DNA of 64,000 nucleotides from G963663315 sp965116335 (GCA_965116335.1 OZ220677.1:1240001-1304000), one strand, 5' to 3'. Shown: positions 36,619-45,192, counted from the stretch's first letter. Made by a program: numbers and translations. Notes: generated from the sequence alone by a model not told the origin.

Positions 36619-37644
36619 TCAAGAAATATCGAACCACGGCGCCCGTCTGAACACGATCCCGTTTGGTGGATTTTTGATGGAAGCACTTGGGATTTTCCCT
36701 AGTCGGGTCAAACTGCTCCAATTGCTTAACAGAAAATCACACACGCACCGCAATTCGAGGAGTGCCAACTTTGATCCGGGGCAACCATGACGCCCGAAAC
36801 CAAAAGTCATGATTGGTAACGACTCCCTTCCCGGGTTCCAACAGTCAGGCTCCACAAACACTTCTGGGTCTCTGTTAGCACAGTATATATCGAGTTCGAC
36901 TTGGCTGTCTTTTTGTATTCGAACACCATTGATTCTTGTGTCCTTTCGAGCATACCGAATAGTTTTTCGTAAAGGCGGCTCCAGTCTAAGAGTTTCTTTG
37001 ATTATGGACTTGATGTTCCTGTGACTGTTTGTTTCGTGAAAGACGGATAAACAGAAAATCAGGTTTGATAGAGCCAAAATTGTAGTTTCCGAACCGGCAG
37101 CAAGCAACAAAGACATGTAGGATTCGTACTCCAGGCGGCCATCAATATCACTTGTATTCAGCATAAGCTTGGAAATTTTTGAATGCTGGGCACTCGAATT
37201 AATTAGACAGTTAATGCGTTTTCGGGCATCAAGTGCAACCCCTAGATTCTCGCGAGGATCGTCTAGGCAACGAATTATAGGCCTCAACATGTGGTACGCA
37301 TCAAGATATTTTTCTACAGGCAAGCCGATCAATATGCAAATGACCTTAAGCGGAACTTGCAAGATAAACAGATTAATTGAAATTCCATCATAATCTCGAA
37401 GTAAGTAAGCTCCCGCTTCGTCAATAATGGGTACAATTACGCGTTGCTCGATATCCTTCAATCCTTGGTCGTCAAGAATGTTTATGATGTCAGTTCTTCT
37501 GGCAAAATGATGGGCATCTTCAGAGTCCAATGTAGTCTTACCGAAAATCAGTCGTGACCTTCTGAAAGCATTTTCTGCGGTAAGGTTCTTATTTGACAGG
37601 GCATCGCGGACTGACCGATAGTTGTTAAGTTTCACACATCTCAT
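36619..37644 (-). CDS. Cytochrome P450 (short)
   Basis: This 341-residue protein has the I-helix motif LLLAAGSETTILAL (about residues 178-191), the K-helix ExxR in KETLRLEPP, and the haem-thiolate loop MTFGFGRHGCPGSKLALLELR (Cys about residue 292). Bacterial class I P450s are usually near 400 residues; the N-terminal beta-domain is short here though the SEDAHHFARR region is present. It is the first full gene of the operon. Its ATG overlaps the stop of a 79-codon frame made from a dehydrogenase fragment. It probably hydroxylates the carrier-bound or final product. No ferredoxin partner is nearby. Confidence 0.85.
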   Translation of the reverse strand: MRCVKLNNYRSVRDALSNKNLTAENAFRRSRLIFGKTTLDSEDAHHFARRTDIINILDDQGLKDIEQRVIVPIIDEAGAYLLRDYDGISINLFILQVPLKVICILIGLPVEKYLDAYHMLRPIIRCLDDPRENLGVALDARKRINCLINSSAQHSKISKLMLNTSDIDGRLEYESYMSLLLAAGSETTILALSNLIFCLSVFHETNSHRNIKSIIKETLRLEPPLRKTIRYARKDTRINGVRIQKDSQVELDIYCANRDPEVFVEPDCWNPGRESLPIMTFGFGRHGCPGSKLALLELRCVCDFLLSNWSSLTRLGKIPSASIKNPPNGIVFRRAPWFDIS

Positions 37645-37880
37645 TTTGGCTTTCCCACTGTTCGCTGAGTTCCAAACATTTCCCCCAAAACAAAAAATAG
37701 CTTTGCTTTTATAGGAAATTGTAATCTATTTGTCCAACTGTTTAGCACATGCTGAGACCCGAGTACTGTGTGTGAGTTAGTGATAATACTCCATGAAAAC
37801 GTATTGGGAAAACGTATTGGCCAGCTATCGGATCGGTCAATGTCGGATTTAACCAGCAATTTTTCTGCTTTTTCTGCCAT
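37641..37880 (-). pseudogene. 5' fragment of a GhrA-like dehydrogenase gene, now a 79-codon frame coupled to the P450
   Basis: The frame begins MAEKAEKLLVKSDIDRSDSW, matching the dehydrogenase start at 28315 (MSEKLLVKSGIDRSDSW). Bases 37819-37867 match 28263-28311 at 43 of 49 positions, with all but one difference synonymous. After this the sequence diverges and runs to a TGA that overlaps the P450 start (ATGA). A GAGG ribosome site precedes it. It looks like a captured gene start from a diverged homologue that may now lead the operon. Confidence 0.7.
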
Positions 37881-37997
37881 AAGTTCTGTTTTTACCTCAG
37901 GCGCATGATTTGTGTTCCTGCAAATTCTGTTTCTTCATTGTCGGTGCTTTTTTGATAGAATCCGGCAGCCATTATACCTGATTCCCGGCTCGACCCG

Positions 37998-38921
37998 ATG
38001 ACAATGAAGATGACGCAGACTCTTGCCCGGCCTTTTGACTGGAAGGAGTATCTGGATTTGTGCAAACCGAAGGTGGTATTGCTGATCCTGTTCACCGCGC
38101 TGGCCGGCATGTTCCTTTCCACTGAGGGGGCGGTGCCTTTCGATGCCTGGTTCTGGGGGCTAATCGGAATCGGGCTGGCTGCCTCAGCCGGGGCGGCTCT
38201 GAATCATTGGGTGGATGAGGAAATTGACGCACGCATGGATCGCACCCGCAACCGACCCTTGCCGCAGGGTAATATCAGTGGCCGCCAGGCGGTCTCGTTC
38301 GCGCTGGCTCTGGCGGTGCTGTCGATGGTGATTCTGCTGAGTTTCGTCAATCTGCTGACTGCGGCTCTGACTCTGGCCTCGATGGTCGGTTATGCGGTGA
38401 TTTATTCCATGTTCCTGAAACGCAGCACGCCGCAGAATATCGTGCTGGGCGGAGCGGCCGGGGCTGCCCCGCCGGTACTCGGCTGGACTGCGGTGACCGG
38501 CGAGCTACATGGTGAGGCGTTGTTGCTTTTCCTGATTATATTCGTCTGGACGCCTCCTCATTTCTGGGCCCTGGCGATCAAGCGTGTCGACGATTACAGC
38601 CGGGCGCAAGTACCGATGCTGCCGGTCACTCATGGCATTGCCTATACCAAGCTGCATGTCCTGCTGTATACCATCTTGCTGGTGGTGGTGACCATCATGC
38701 CATTCGTGACCCTGATGAGTGGCACGATCTATCTGGCTGGCGCTCTGGCGCTCGGCGCCGGGTTCGTGTTTTATTCGGTACGGCTCTATCGTTCGCCGGG
38801 CGATCAGTATGCGATGAAGACTTTTGGCTATTCGATCTTTTACTTGAGTGCCCTGTTCGCGTTTCTGCTGATCGACCATTACGCGAGAATCTTTATCCGC
38901 GCCTTTATCCTGGACACCTGA
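37998..38921 (+). CDS. ctaB: Protoheme IX farnesyltransferase (haem O synthase)
   Basis: This 307-residue UbiA-family membrane prenyltransferase has the first Asp-rich motif NHWVDEEIDARMDRTRNRPLP (about residues 70-90) and the family hallmark WTPPHFWALAIKRVDDYSRA. It makes haem O from haem B for the oxidase encoded next door. It leads the plus-strand oxidase locus but is separated by 208 bases with its own promoter, so transcription may be independent. No ctaA (haem A synthase) lies in the window. Confidence 0.95.
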   Translation: MTMKMTQTLARPFDWKEYLDLCKPKVVLLILFTALAGMFLSTEGAVPFDAWFWGLIGIGLAASAGAALNHWVDEEIDARMDRTRNRPLPQGNISGRQAVSFALALAVLSMVILLSFVNLLTAALTLASMVGYAVIYSMFLKRSTPQNIVLGGAAGAAPPVLGWTAVTGELHGEALLLFLIIFVWTPPHFWALAIKRVDDYSRAQVPMLPVTHGIAYTKLHVLLYTILLVVVTIMPFVTLMSGTIYLAGALALGAGFVFYSVRLYRSPGDQYAMKTFGYSIFYLSALFAFLLIDHYARIFIRAFILDT

Positions 38922-38950
38922 TTGTTGGCAAAATGAAACGATCTGTGAAT

Positions 38951-38978
38951 TTGTATGGCTGGTATAATTTGATATAAT
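38951..38978 (+). promoter_or_regulatory. Candidate sigma-70 promoter of the cytochrome oxidase operon
   Basis: TTGTAT (38951-38956) and TATAAT (38973-38978) are separated by 16 bases. A second TATAAT lies at 38963-38968. It sits 150 bases upstream of coxB in the ctaB-coxB gap, leaving a long leader. Confidence 0.55.
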
Positions 38979-39129
38979 CGGGTTCGCATTCGAGGCGCAC
39001 TCTCTCGCTAAGGGATTTTTTTATCGTTGATCAAATACACTTTTATCTGGAAAATCCATGCTGCACAAGCCAATGATTGTAGCTATCCTTCCGGTTTATC
39101 TTTACTGTCGGTGAGGCCCCATATACATA

Positions 39130-40284
39130 ATGAAAATATTTGAGCGAATATCCGTTCCCGGATGCGCGATTCTGTCGGCAATACTGCTGTCAATGTTCAG
39201 CACCGTCGCTGCAGCCGATTGGCAACTCAATCTGACCGAAGGAGTAACGGAAATCAGTCGCAAGGTATTCGATATGCACATGATGGTGCTGTGGATCTGC
39301 TTCTGGATTGGTGTCGTAGTGTTTGGCGCAATGACCATCAGCATCATCCGGCACCGCAAATCGAGAGGCGTGACTCCTGCTACTTTCCATGAAAGCATGA
39401 CGGCGGAGATTGCCTGGACGGTGGTGCCTTTTATTATTCTGGTTGCGATGGCGATTCCGGCGGCCAAAACCCTGATCGTGATGGAACAGACTGAGGACGC
39501 TGAAATTACGCTGAAAGTCACCGGCCACCAGTGGAAATGGGAATACGAATACCTGGAGTCCGGCATCCGCTTCATCAGCAATCTGCACGCGGACAGTCGC
39601 GAAGCGGCGAAACTGGACTCCGGGATTGACCCGGCCAGCGTTGAAAACTACCTGCTGGAAACCGACCGGCACGTGGTATTGCCGATTGGCAAGAAAGTAC
39701 GAATCCTGCTGACCGCCAGCGATGTGCTGCACGCCTGGTGGCTGCCTGCGTTCGCGATCAAGAAGGACGCGATCCCGGGATTCATCAACGAAATGTGGGT
39801 GATTATCGACGAGGAAGGCATTTACCGTGGACAATGCGCCGAGCTGTGTGGCCGGGACCACGGCTTCATGCCGATTGTGGTTGATGCGAGGTCGCAAAGC
39901 GACTATGACGACTGGGTGACCGCGCAACTGGCCGAAGCCGAGGCGGCGGCGAACTCTGCCGACCGTGAATGGGGTATGGACGAATTGATGGAAAGAGGCG
40001 AAGGCGTTTACGCGACTTACTGCGTTGCCTGTCATCAGGGCAATGGCCAGGGCATTACGGGAGTGTTCCCGTCACTGGTCGGTACGCCAATGGCATTGGA
40101 AGACCTCGAAGGCCATATTGATATAGTGATGAACGGCAAGCCCGGCACCGCGATGCAGGCATTCTCCACTCAACTCAATGACGCGGATCTGGCTGCGGTC
40201 ATCACTTATGAGCGAAATGCGTGGGGTAACGATACCGGCGATATAGTGCAGCCGTTGACCATCAAAAACCTTCGTGTGCACTAA
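39130..40284 (+). CDS. coxB: Cytochrome c oxidase subunit II with fused C-terminal cytochrome c (caa3 type)
   Basis: This 384-residue protein has a signal peptide, two transmembrane helices (about residues 40-115), and a CuA domain with the aromatic motif HQWKWEYEY. The copper ligands are in YRGQCAELCGRDHGFM (about 236-251). Beyond about residue 285 it carries a class I cytochrome c domain with the haem motif CVACHQG and a distal Met in GTAMQAF. The fusion lets the oxidase take electrons directly into its own haem c. It is the first structural gene of the operon. Confidence 0.95.
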   Translation: MKIFERISVPGCAILSAILLSMFSTVAAADWQLNLTEGVTEISRKVFDMHMMVLWICFWIGVVVFGAMTISIIRHRKSRGVTPATFHESMTAEIAWTVVPFIILVAMAIPAAKTLIVMEQTEDAEITLKVTGHQWKWEYEYLESGIRFISNLHADSREAAKLDSGIDPASVENYLLETDRHVVLPIGKKVRILLTASDVLHAWWLPAFAIKKDAIPGFINEMWVIIDEEGIYRGQCAELCGRDHGFMPIVVDARSQSDYDDWVTAQLAEAEAAANSADREWGMDELMERGEGVYATYCVACHQGNGQGITGVFPSLVGTPMALEDLEGHIDIVMNGKPGTAMQAFSTQLNDADLAAVITYERNAWGNDTGDIVQPLTIKNLRVH

Positions 40285-40333
40285 GTTTAGGCAAAAACAA
40301 GATTACGAGAACAGATACCGGGGACATTAAAAG

Positions 40334-41920
40334 ATGAACGCTTACGCAACTACCGCCCATCATGACGACCACCATGATCATGGCCCGGCACCCGGACTGA
40401 TGCGCTGGGTAACGACCACCAACCATAAGGATATTGGTACGCTCTATCTGTGGTTCTCGCTGATCATGTTCTTTATTGGCGGCGCTATGGCACTGGTGAT
40501 TCGGACCGAACTGTTCCAGCCCGGATTGCAGATCGTGGATCCGCATTTCTTCAACCAGATGACGACACTGCATGCGCTGGTGATGATTTTTGGCGTGGTC
40601 ATGCCGGCATTCGTCGGACTGGCCAACTGGATGCTGCCGATGATGGTCGGAGCGCCGGACATGGCGTTGCCGAGGATGAATAACTGGAGCTTCTGGATAC
40701 TGCCTTTCGGGTTCGGCATGATGCTCTGCACACTGTTCATGGAGGGCGGCGGACCGGCTGCCGGCTGGACTCTGTATCCGCCCTTGTCACTGCAAACCGG
40801 CAATGCCTTCCCTTACCTGATTTTCTCCATTCATCTGTTAGGCGTATCCTCAATCATGGGCGCCATTAACATCATCGCCACCATCATGAACCTGCGGGCG
40901 CCGGGCATGACGCTGATGAAAATGCCGCTGTTCGTCTGGACCTGGTTTATCACCGCTTATCTGTTGATCGCGGTAATGCCGGTACTGGCGGGTGCTGTGA
41001 CTATGTTGCTGACCGATAAATACTTCGGCACCAGCTTCTTTGACGCGGCGGGTGGCGGCGACCCGGTCATGTTCCAGCATATCTTCTGGTTCTTCGGGCA
41101 CCCGGAGGTTTATATACTGATTCTGCCGTCTTTCGGCCTGGTCTCTGAAATCATCCCGACCTTCTCCCGCAAGCGGTTGTTCGGGTACAGTTCCATGGTT
41201 TATGCGACTGCATCTATCGCATTCCTGTCCTTCATCGTATGGGCGCACCACATGTTTACCGTGGGTATGCCGTTGACCGGGGAGCTGTTCTTCATGTTTA
41301 CCACCATGCTGATTGCGGTTCCGACCGGGGTCAAGGTGTTCAACTGGGTGTCGACCATGTGGCGCGGAGCGATGACATTCGAGACGCCGATGCTGTTTGC
41401 GCTGGGCTTCGTCATCATGTTCACGATCGGGGGGTTCTCCGGCCTGATGCTGGCGATGACCCCGATTGATTTCCAGTATCATGATACCTATTTCGTTGTG
41501 GCTCACTTCCATTATGTGCTGGTTCCGGGTGCAATCTTCGGCATCATCGCCGGAGTGTATTACTGGCTACCCAAGTGGACCGGCCACATGTACGATGAAA
41601 GACTCGGCAAAATCCATTTCTGGACATCCACGATCTTTGTCAATGTCCTGTTCTTCCCGATGCACTTCGTCGGCCTCGCCGGTATGCCGAGACGGATTCC
41701 GGACTATGCGGTGCAGTTTACCGATTTCAACCAGATCGCAACCATCGGCGCGTTCGGTTTCGGCTTTTCACAGATTCTGTTGCTGATTCTGGTGGTCAAG
41801 TGTATTCGCGGTGGCGAAAAGGCTACCGACCAGGTTTGGGAGGGAGCGCACGGTCTGGAGTGGACGGTTAGCTCACCGCCACCGTACCATACCTTCGACC
41901 CGCAACCGATCATCAAATAG
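40334..41920 (+). CDS. coxA: Cytochrome c oxidase subunit I
   Basis: This 528-residue, 12-helix haem-copper oxidase subunit has the haem a ligand region TTLHALVMIFGVVMPAFVG. The CuB/Tyr motif is in FFGHPEVYILILPSFG, WAHHMF holds CuB histidines, and HDTYFVVAHFHYVL contains the haem a/a3 His ligands. The PEVYI and HDTYFVV segments are typical of A-type oxidases. It reduces O2 to water and pumps protons. A His/Asp-rich N-terminus (HHDDHHDH) is notable. Confidence 0.97.
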   Translation: MNAYATTAHHDDHHDHGPAPGLMRWVTTTNHKDIGTLYLWFSLIMFFIGGAMALVIRTELFQPGLQIVDPHFFNQMTTLHALVMIFGVVMPAFVGLANWMLPMMVGAPDMALPRMNNWSFWILPFGFGMMLCTLFMEGGGPAAGWTLYPPLSLQTGNAFPYLIFSIHLLGVSSIMGAINIIATIMNLRAPGMTLMKMPLFVWTWFITAYLLIAVMPVLAGAVTMLLTDKYFGTSFFDAAGGGDPVMFQHIFWFFGHPEVYILILPSFGLVSEIIPTFSRKRLFGYSSMVYATASIAFLSFIVWAHHMFTVGMPLTGELFFMFTTMLIAVPTGVKVFNWVSTMWRGAMTFETPMLFALGFVIMFTIGGFSGLMLAMTPIDFQYHDTYFVVAHFHYVLVPGAIFGIIAGVYYWLPKWTGHMYDERLGKIHFWTSTIFVNVLFFPMHFVGLAGMPRRIPDYAVQFTDFNQIATIGAFGFGFSQILLLILVVKCIRGGEKATDQVWEGAHGLEWTVSSPPPYHTFDPQPIIK

Positions 41921-41938
41921 GGCTTCTTCCAGACCGGC

Positions 41939-42052
41939 ATGATGGGGCAATCCGCAGTGAAAAATGCCAGAATGACGATAATCATATTGTTTGCCGTCGC
42001 CGGCCTGATCTATTTCGGGTTTATTTTCATGGCCGGTACGGGGCGACTGTGA
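41939..42052 (+). CDS. Small single-helix cytochrome oxidase assembly protein
   Basis: This 37-codon gene (MMGQSAVKNARMTIII, then a hydrophobic helix ending FMAGTGRL) fits the tiny membrane proteins found between coxA and ctaG in many proteobacteria. Its TGA overlaps the ctaG ATG (42050-42054), implying coupling. Size, position and one transmembrane helix support it; its precise role is not established. Confidence 0.75.
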   Translation: MMGQSAVKNARMTIIILFAVAGLIYFGFIFMAGTGRL

Positions 42053-42576
42053 TGCAAAGAAAGACTAATACCTGGCATCTGTTCCTGATCCCGGTTGCGA
42101 TGTTCGGCTTCGGTTATCTGATGGTGCCGATTTATGATGTGTTCTGTGATCTGACCGGCCTGAACGGTAAAACCGGGCGTACCAGCGTTGCCCAGGCGAA
42201 CATTCTGGAGGTGGACCCGGAGCGGCTGGTCAAGGTTGAGTTCGTGAGTTCCGTGAACCAGAATGCGCCGTGGGACTTCCACCCCGAAGTCAAGAAGATG
42301 ACGGTCAGCCCGGGCCAGCAATATACAGCGCAATACATTGCCACCAATCAGACTGACCAGACTCTGGTCGGCCAGGCGGTTCCGAGTGTCGCGCCAGCCA
42401 AGGCAGCTACCCACTTCAACAAGATCGAATGTTTCTGTTTCAACCAGCAGGTGTTCGAGGCAAATCAGGAGAAGCGGATGCCTCTCATCTTTGTAGTAGA
42501 TCCGGCATTACCTGCGGATATTGGCACGGTGACGCTTTCCTACACTTTTTTTGACGTAAACAGTCGAATCAACTAA
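42052..42576 (+). CDS. ctaG: Cytochrome c oxidase assembly protein CtaG/Cox11
   Basis: This 174-residue copper chaperone for CuB is anchored by one N-terminal helix (LFLIPVAMFGFGYLMVPIYDVFC). The periplasmic domain has the copper-binding FNKIECFCFNQQ motif (CFCF) and the family ending ADIGTVTLSYTFFDV. I chose ATG 42052, which overlaps the preceding stop; a GTG one codon earlier is possible. It inserts copper into subunit I. Confidence 0.95.
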   Translation: MQRKTNTWHLFLIPVAMFGFGYLMVPIYDVFCDLTGLNGKTGRTSVAQANILEVDPERLVKVEFVSSVNQNAPWDFHPEVKKMTVSPGQQYTAQYIATNQTDQTLVGQAVPSVAPAKAATHFNKIECFCFNQQVFEANQEKRMPLIFVVDPALPADIGTVTLSYTFFDVNSRIN

Positions 42577-42598
42577 ATATCACACAGAGGCACAACTT

Positions 42599-43465
42599 AT
42601 GTCAGAAGCAGCGCGCGCTCATTACTATGTCCCAGAAGCCGCAAAATGGCCAATCGTCGGTTCTATTGCGCTCACCCTGATGACAGGCGGATTCGCGGCC
42701 TGGCTGAACGGCAGTGAGATCGGCCTGAAATTCACCGTAGCGGGTTTTGCGCTTTTCGTCGTGATGCTGTTCGGCTGGTTCGGTACGGTAGTGAATGAAA
42801 GTGAGTCCGGCGCTTACAGGTCCTGGGAGGACCGCTCTTTTCGCATGGGTATGGTCTGGTTTATTTTCTCTGAAGTGATGTTTTTCGCGGCATTTTTCGG
42901 AGCCTTGTATTATGCCCGCCAATTCTCGGTTCCGTGGCTGTTGGGTGAAGGCTCAGGAGTCTCTACGCATACCTACCTGTGGAGTGATTACAGCGAAATA
43001 TGGCCGACCAACGGACCCGGTGATCTCGGTGGAAGTGACTTCCACATGGGCTGGTGGCCGTTGCCGTTCATCAACACGGTGATCCTGCTGACATCCGGCC
43101 TGACCGTAACCTGGGCGCACCATGCAATCAAGGCACAGCACCGGACACAACTCATCATCGGCCTGTTCCTGACCGTGGCATTAGGCTACCTGTTCGTCTA
43201 TTTACAGGGTGTTGAATATGTCGAAGCCTACCATGAAGGCATGAAACTGAGCAGCGGTATCTACGGCTCGACATTCTTCATGCTGACCGGATTCCACGGT
43301 CTGCACGTAACCCTCGGCGCCATCATACTGACGGTCATGCTGTTCCGTGCGATCAAGAGTCATTTCACCGCACAACGTCATTTCGCCTTCGAGGCCGCCG
43401 CCTGGTACTGGCACTTCGTCGATGTGGTCTGGCTGGGGCTGTTTATTTTTGTCTATATTCTGTAG
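42599..43465 (+). CDS. coxC: Cytochrome c oxidase subunit III
   Basis: This 288-residue, seven-helix protein has the typical MVWFIFSEVMFFAAFFGALYYAR segment with the conserved Glu, NTVILLTSGLTVTWAHHA, and the C-terminal GFHGLHVTLGAIIL and AWYWHFVDVVWLGLFIFVYIL. It completes the core oxidase. It lies 22 bases downstream of ctaG. The N-terminus lacks extra domains. Confidence 0.95.
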   Translation: MSEAARAHYYVPEAAKWPIVGSIALTLMTGGFAAWLNGSEIGLKFTVAGFALFVVMLFGWFGTVVNESESGAYRSWEDRSFRMGMVWFIFSEVMFFAAFFGALYYARQFSVPWLLGEGSGVSTHTYLWSDYSEIWPTNGPGDLGGSDFHMGWWPLPFINTVILLTSGLTVTWAHHAIKAQHRTQLIIGLFLTVALGYLFVYLQGVEYVEAYHEGMKLSSGIYGSTFFMLTGFHGLHVTLGAIILTVMLFRAIKSHFTAQRHFAFEAAAWYWHFVDVVWLGLFIFVYIL

Positions 43466-43583
43466 ATAAATCCTGGGGCCGGGTTGCCGGGTCAGCGCAC
43501 CCACTCTTGACCGGGTTTTTATGGATAAGGCAAATCTCCCGCCTGTCGGTACAGCGGGTATGTCGTTGTGTGTCCTGAATCGC

Positions 43584-43793
43584 TTACTGCCCGAAACCGT
43601 GCGGGGTTACCCAGCCCATTTTGGCACCCACGATCAGGAGTGCCATGATGAACAACGACAAACCGACCCGGATGAACAGCGATTTGACGACTCGGGTAGA
43701 GGCGGACGGGTCTTTCACCATATAGTAGAATGCGGTGAACAGACTGGCGACGACGAACAGTAACAGGGCGACCAGTATAATCTTGAAAAACAT
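43584..43793 (-). CDS. DUF2909 twin-transmembrane small protein
   Basis: This 69-residue protein has two transmembrane helices (FFKIILVALLLFVVASLFTAFYYM and SLFIRVGLSLFIMALLIVG) joined by a short MVKDPSASTRVVK loop, as in DUF2909. Such genes are regularly found opposite to or beside surf1 in proteobacterial oxidase loci; the role is probably oxidase biogenesis but unproven. I chose the internal ATG 43793, where family members start. Confidence 0.8.
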   Translation of the reverse strand: MFFKIILVALLLFVVASLFTAFYYMVKDPSASTRVVKSLFIRVGLSLFIMALLIVGAKMGWVTPHGFGQ

Positions 43794-43838
43794 ATCCGGG
43801 ACCAATGATGGATGTCAGACTGGCATATCATCACGAAA

Positions 43839-44591
43839 ATGAATAAAAAACCAGCAAAAGTTGTCATTCTTGTTCTGTATTTTATGGCATTGAGCATACT
43901 GGTCTGGCTGGGAGGCTGGCAGCTGGTTCGCGGACTGGAAAAACAGGCGATTGACCGGCAGTTGGCAGCCGGGGGAGACAATCGGGTGCGGCTGGGTCGA
44001 GCCGGAGAGGACTGGCGGGCACTGAACCACCGGCAGGTTGAGCTGGACGGGAGTTGGCTGCCGGAGAGAGTGTTTCTGATGGAGAATCGCGTTCACAATG
44101 GAGTAGTGGGACATGAGGTATGGGTGCCGTTCATGCTGGACGAGGATGACACGGTACTGTTGGTCAACCTCGGTTGGAGTACCGATGTAGAGACATTGCC
44201 GGGTACGGGTGTGAGTACGGCGGGTGACGGTACGGACGGAGGCGCCGTTGGTACGGGCGCTGCCGACCGCGTTACCGTCAGGGGGCAGTTGACAATCCCT
44301 GAAACCGGGTTTACTTTAGGGCCGGCCTTCACTGATTCATCGGCCTGGCCGAGGCGTATCCAGTATTTCGACCGGGATGCGCTGGGGCAGGCTCTCGGCC
44401 TGTCAATCGCTGCCGCCGTGCTGGTCATTGACTCGGATGAGAGTCAGGCATTGACCAGAATCTGGAAACCATACACAATGAGTGCGACCCGTCATATTGG
44501 CTATGCCGTGCAATGGTGGGGACTGGCCGTGACGCTGATTGTGTTCGGCATCATCTGGCTTCGCTCCAGCCGCCAACAGAAATCCTCATGA
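43839..44591 (+). CDS. SURF1-family oxidase assembly protein
   Basis: This 250-residue protein has an N-terminal helix (VVILVLYFMALSILVWLGGWQL) and a C-terminal helix (HIGYAVQWWGLAVTLIVFGIIWL). The periplasmic domain between them contains NRVHNGVVGHEVWVPF and VLLVNLGW, the SURF1 signatures. It assists haem a insertion or early assembly of cytochrome c oxidase. An in-frame start nine codons upstream (43812) is possible. It overlaps the next gene by 4 bases (ATGA). A Gly/Thr-rich low-complexity loop (about residues 125-145) is atypical. Confidence 0.88.
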   Translation: MNKKPAKVVILVLYFMALSILVWLGGWQLVRGLEKQAIDRQLAAGGDNRVRLGRAGEDWRALNHRQVELDGSWLPERVFLMENRVHNGVVGHEVWVPFMLDEDDTVLLVNLGWSTDVETLPGTGVSTAGDGTDGGAVGTGAADRVTVRGQLTIPETGFTLGPAFTDSSAWPRRIQYFDRDALGQALGLSIAAAVLVIDSDESQALTRIWKPYTMSATRHIGYAVQWWGLAVTLIVFGIIWLRSSRQQKSS

Positions 44592-45187
44592 CAAAACCAG
44601 ACATACCGGCATCCAGACTGAAACTTATCCTGGTTATCTCGGTTTTTCTGGGGCCGTTGCTGGCCTCCTTCATCTGGTACTACGGATTCGATGCCAGTCA
44701 GGCCCCGGCGGGTCAGTCGAATCACGCGCCGCTGATTCAACCGGCCATCCCTCTGGCAACATTCGAGAATAGGACGCATGACCAGCAACCCGCTGATCTG
44801 GAGTCACTGGGAAAGTTCTGGACGGTGGTGCATCTGGTCAGACAACCCTGTGGCGATGCCTGTCGTAAATCACTCTATAATACCCGCCAGACACGCCTTG
44901 CAGTCGGCAAGGATGGCAACCGGATTCAGCGATACCTGATTGTGCCAGGCCCGAATTTGCTGGAGCCGTTGCAGAGCGAACATGGAGACGCCCGCTTCCT
45001 GATGGAATCAGACCAGGGTCTGGAAAATCAGCTGCGTGCCATCTTTAGCGAGAACGGTATCGGCGAGGACGATGCCATCCTGATTGATCCACTGGGTAAT
45101 GTTATGATGGTTATTCCCGCGGACCTGGAGCCGCGCCTGCTCCTGAAAGACCTGAAAAAACTGCTTAAAATCTCTCGTATCGGCTGA
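44588..45187 (+). CDS. Membrane-anchored Sco-like/thioredoxin-fold oxidase-associated protein
   Basis: This 199-residue protein has one N-terminal helix (KLILVISVFLGPLLASFIWYYGF) and a periplasmic domain with FWTVVHLVRQPCGDACRKSLYNTRQ. The CGDAC pair sits where Sco proteins carry CxxxC. A later IDPLGNVMMVIPADLEPRLLLKDLKKLL block resembles the Sco C-terminus. Such genes commonly follow surf1 in oxidase operons. It probably helps copper delivery; whether the Cys pair binds copper is inference. Confidence 0.7.
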   Translation: MTKPDIPASRLKLILVISVFLGPLLASFIWYYGFDASQAPAGQSNHAPLIQPAIPLATFENRTHDQQPADLESLGKFWTVVHLVRQPCGDACRKSLYNTRQTRLAVGKDGNRIQRYLIVPGPNLLEPLQSEHGDARFLMESDQGLENQLRAIFSENGIGEDDAILIDPLGNVMMVIPADLEPRLLLKDLKKLLKISRIG

Positions 45188-45192
45188 TCGAA

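Noticed and set aside
40850..41512. Minus-strand 220-codon frame inside coxA
   Set aside because: It lies wholly within a perfectly conserved coxA and its translation is His/Gln/Asp-rich antisense of transmembrane helices.
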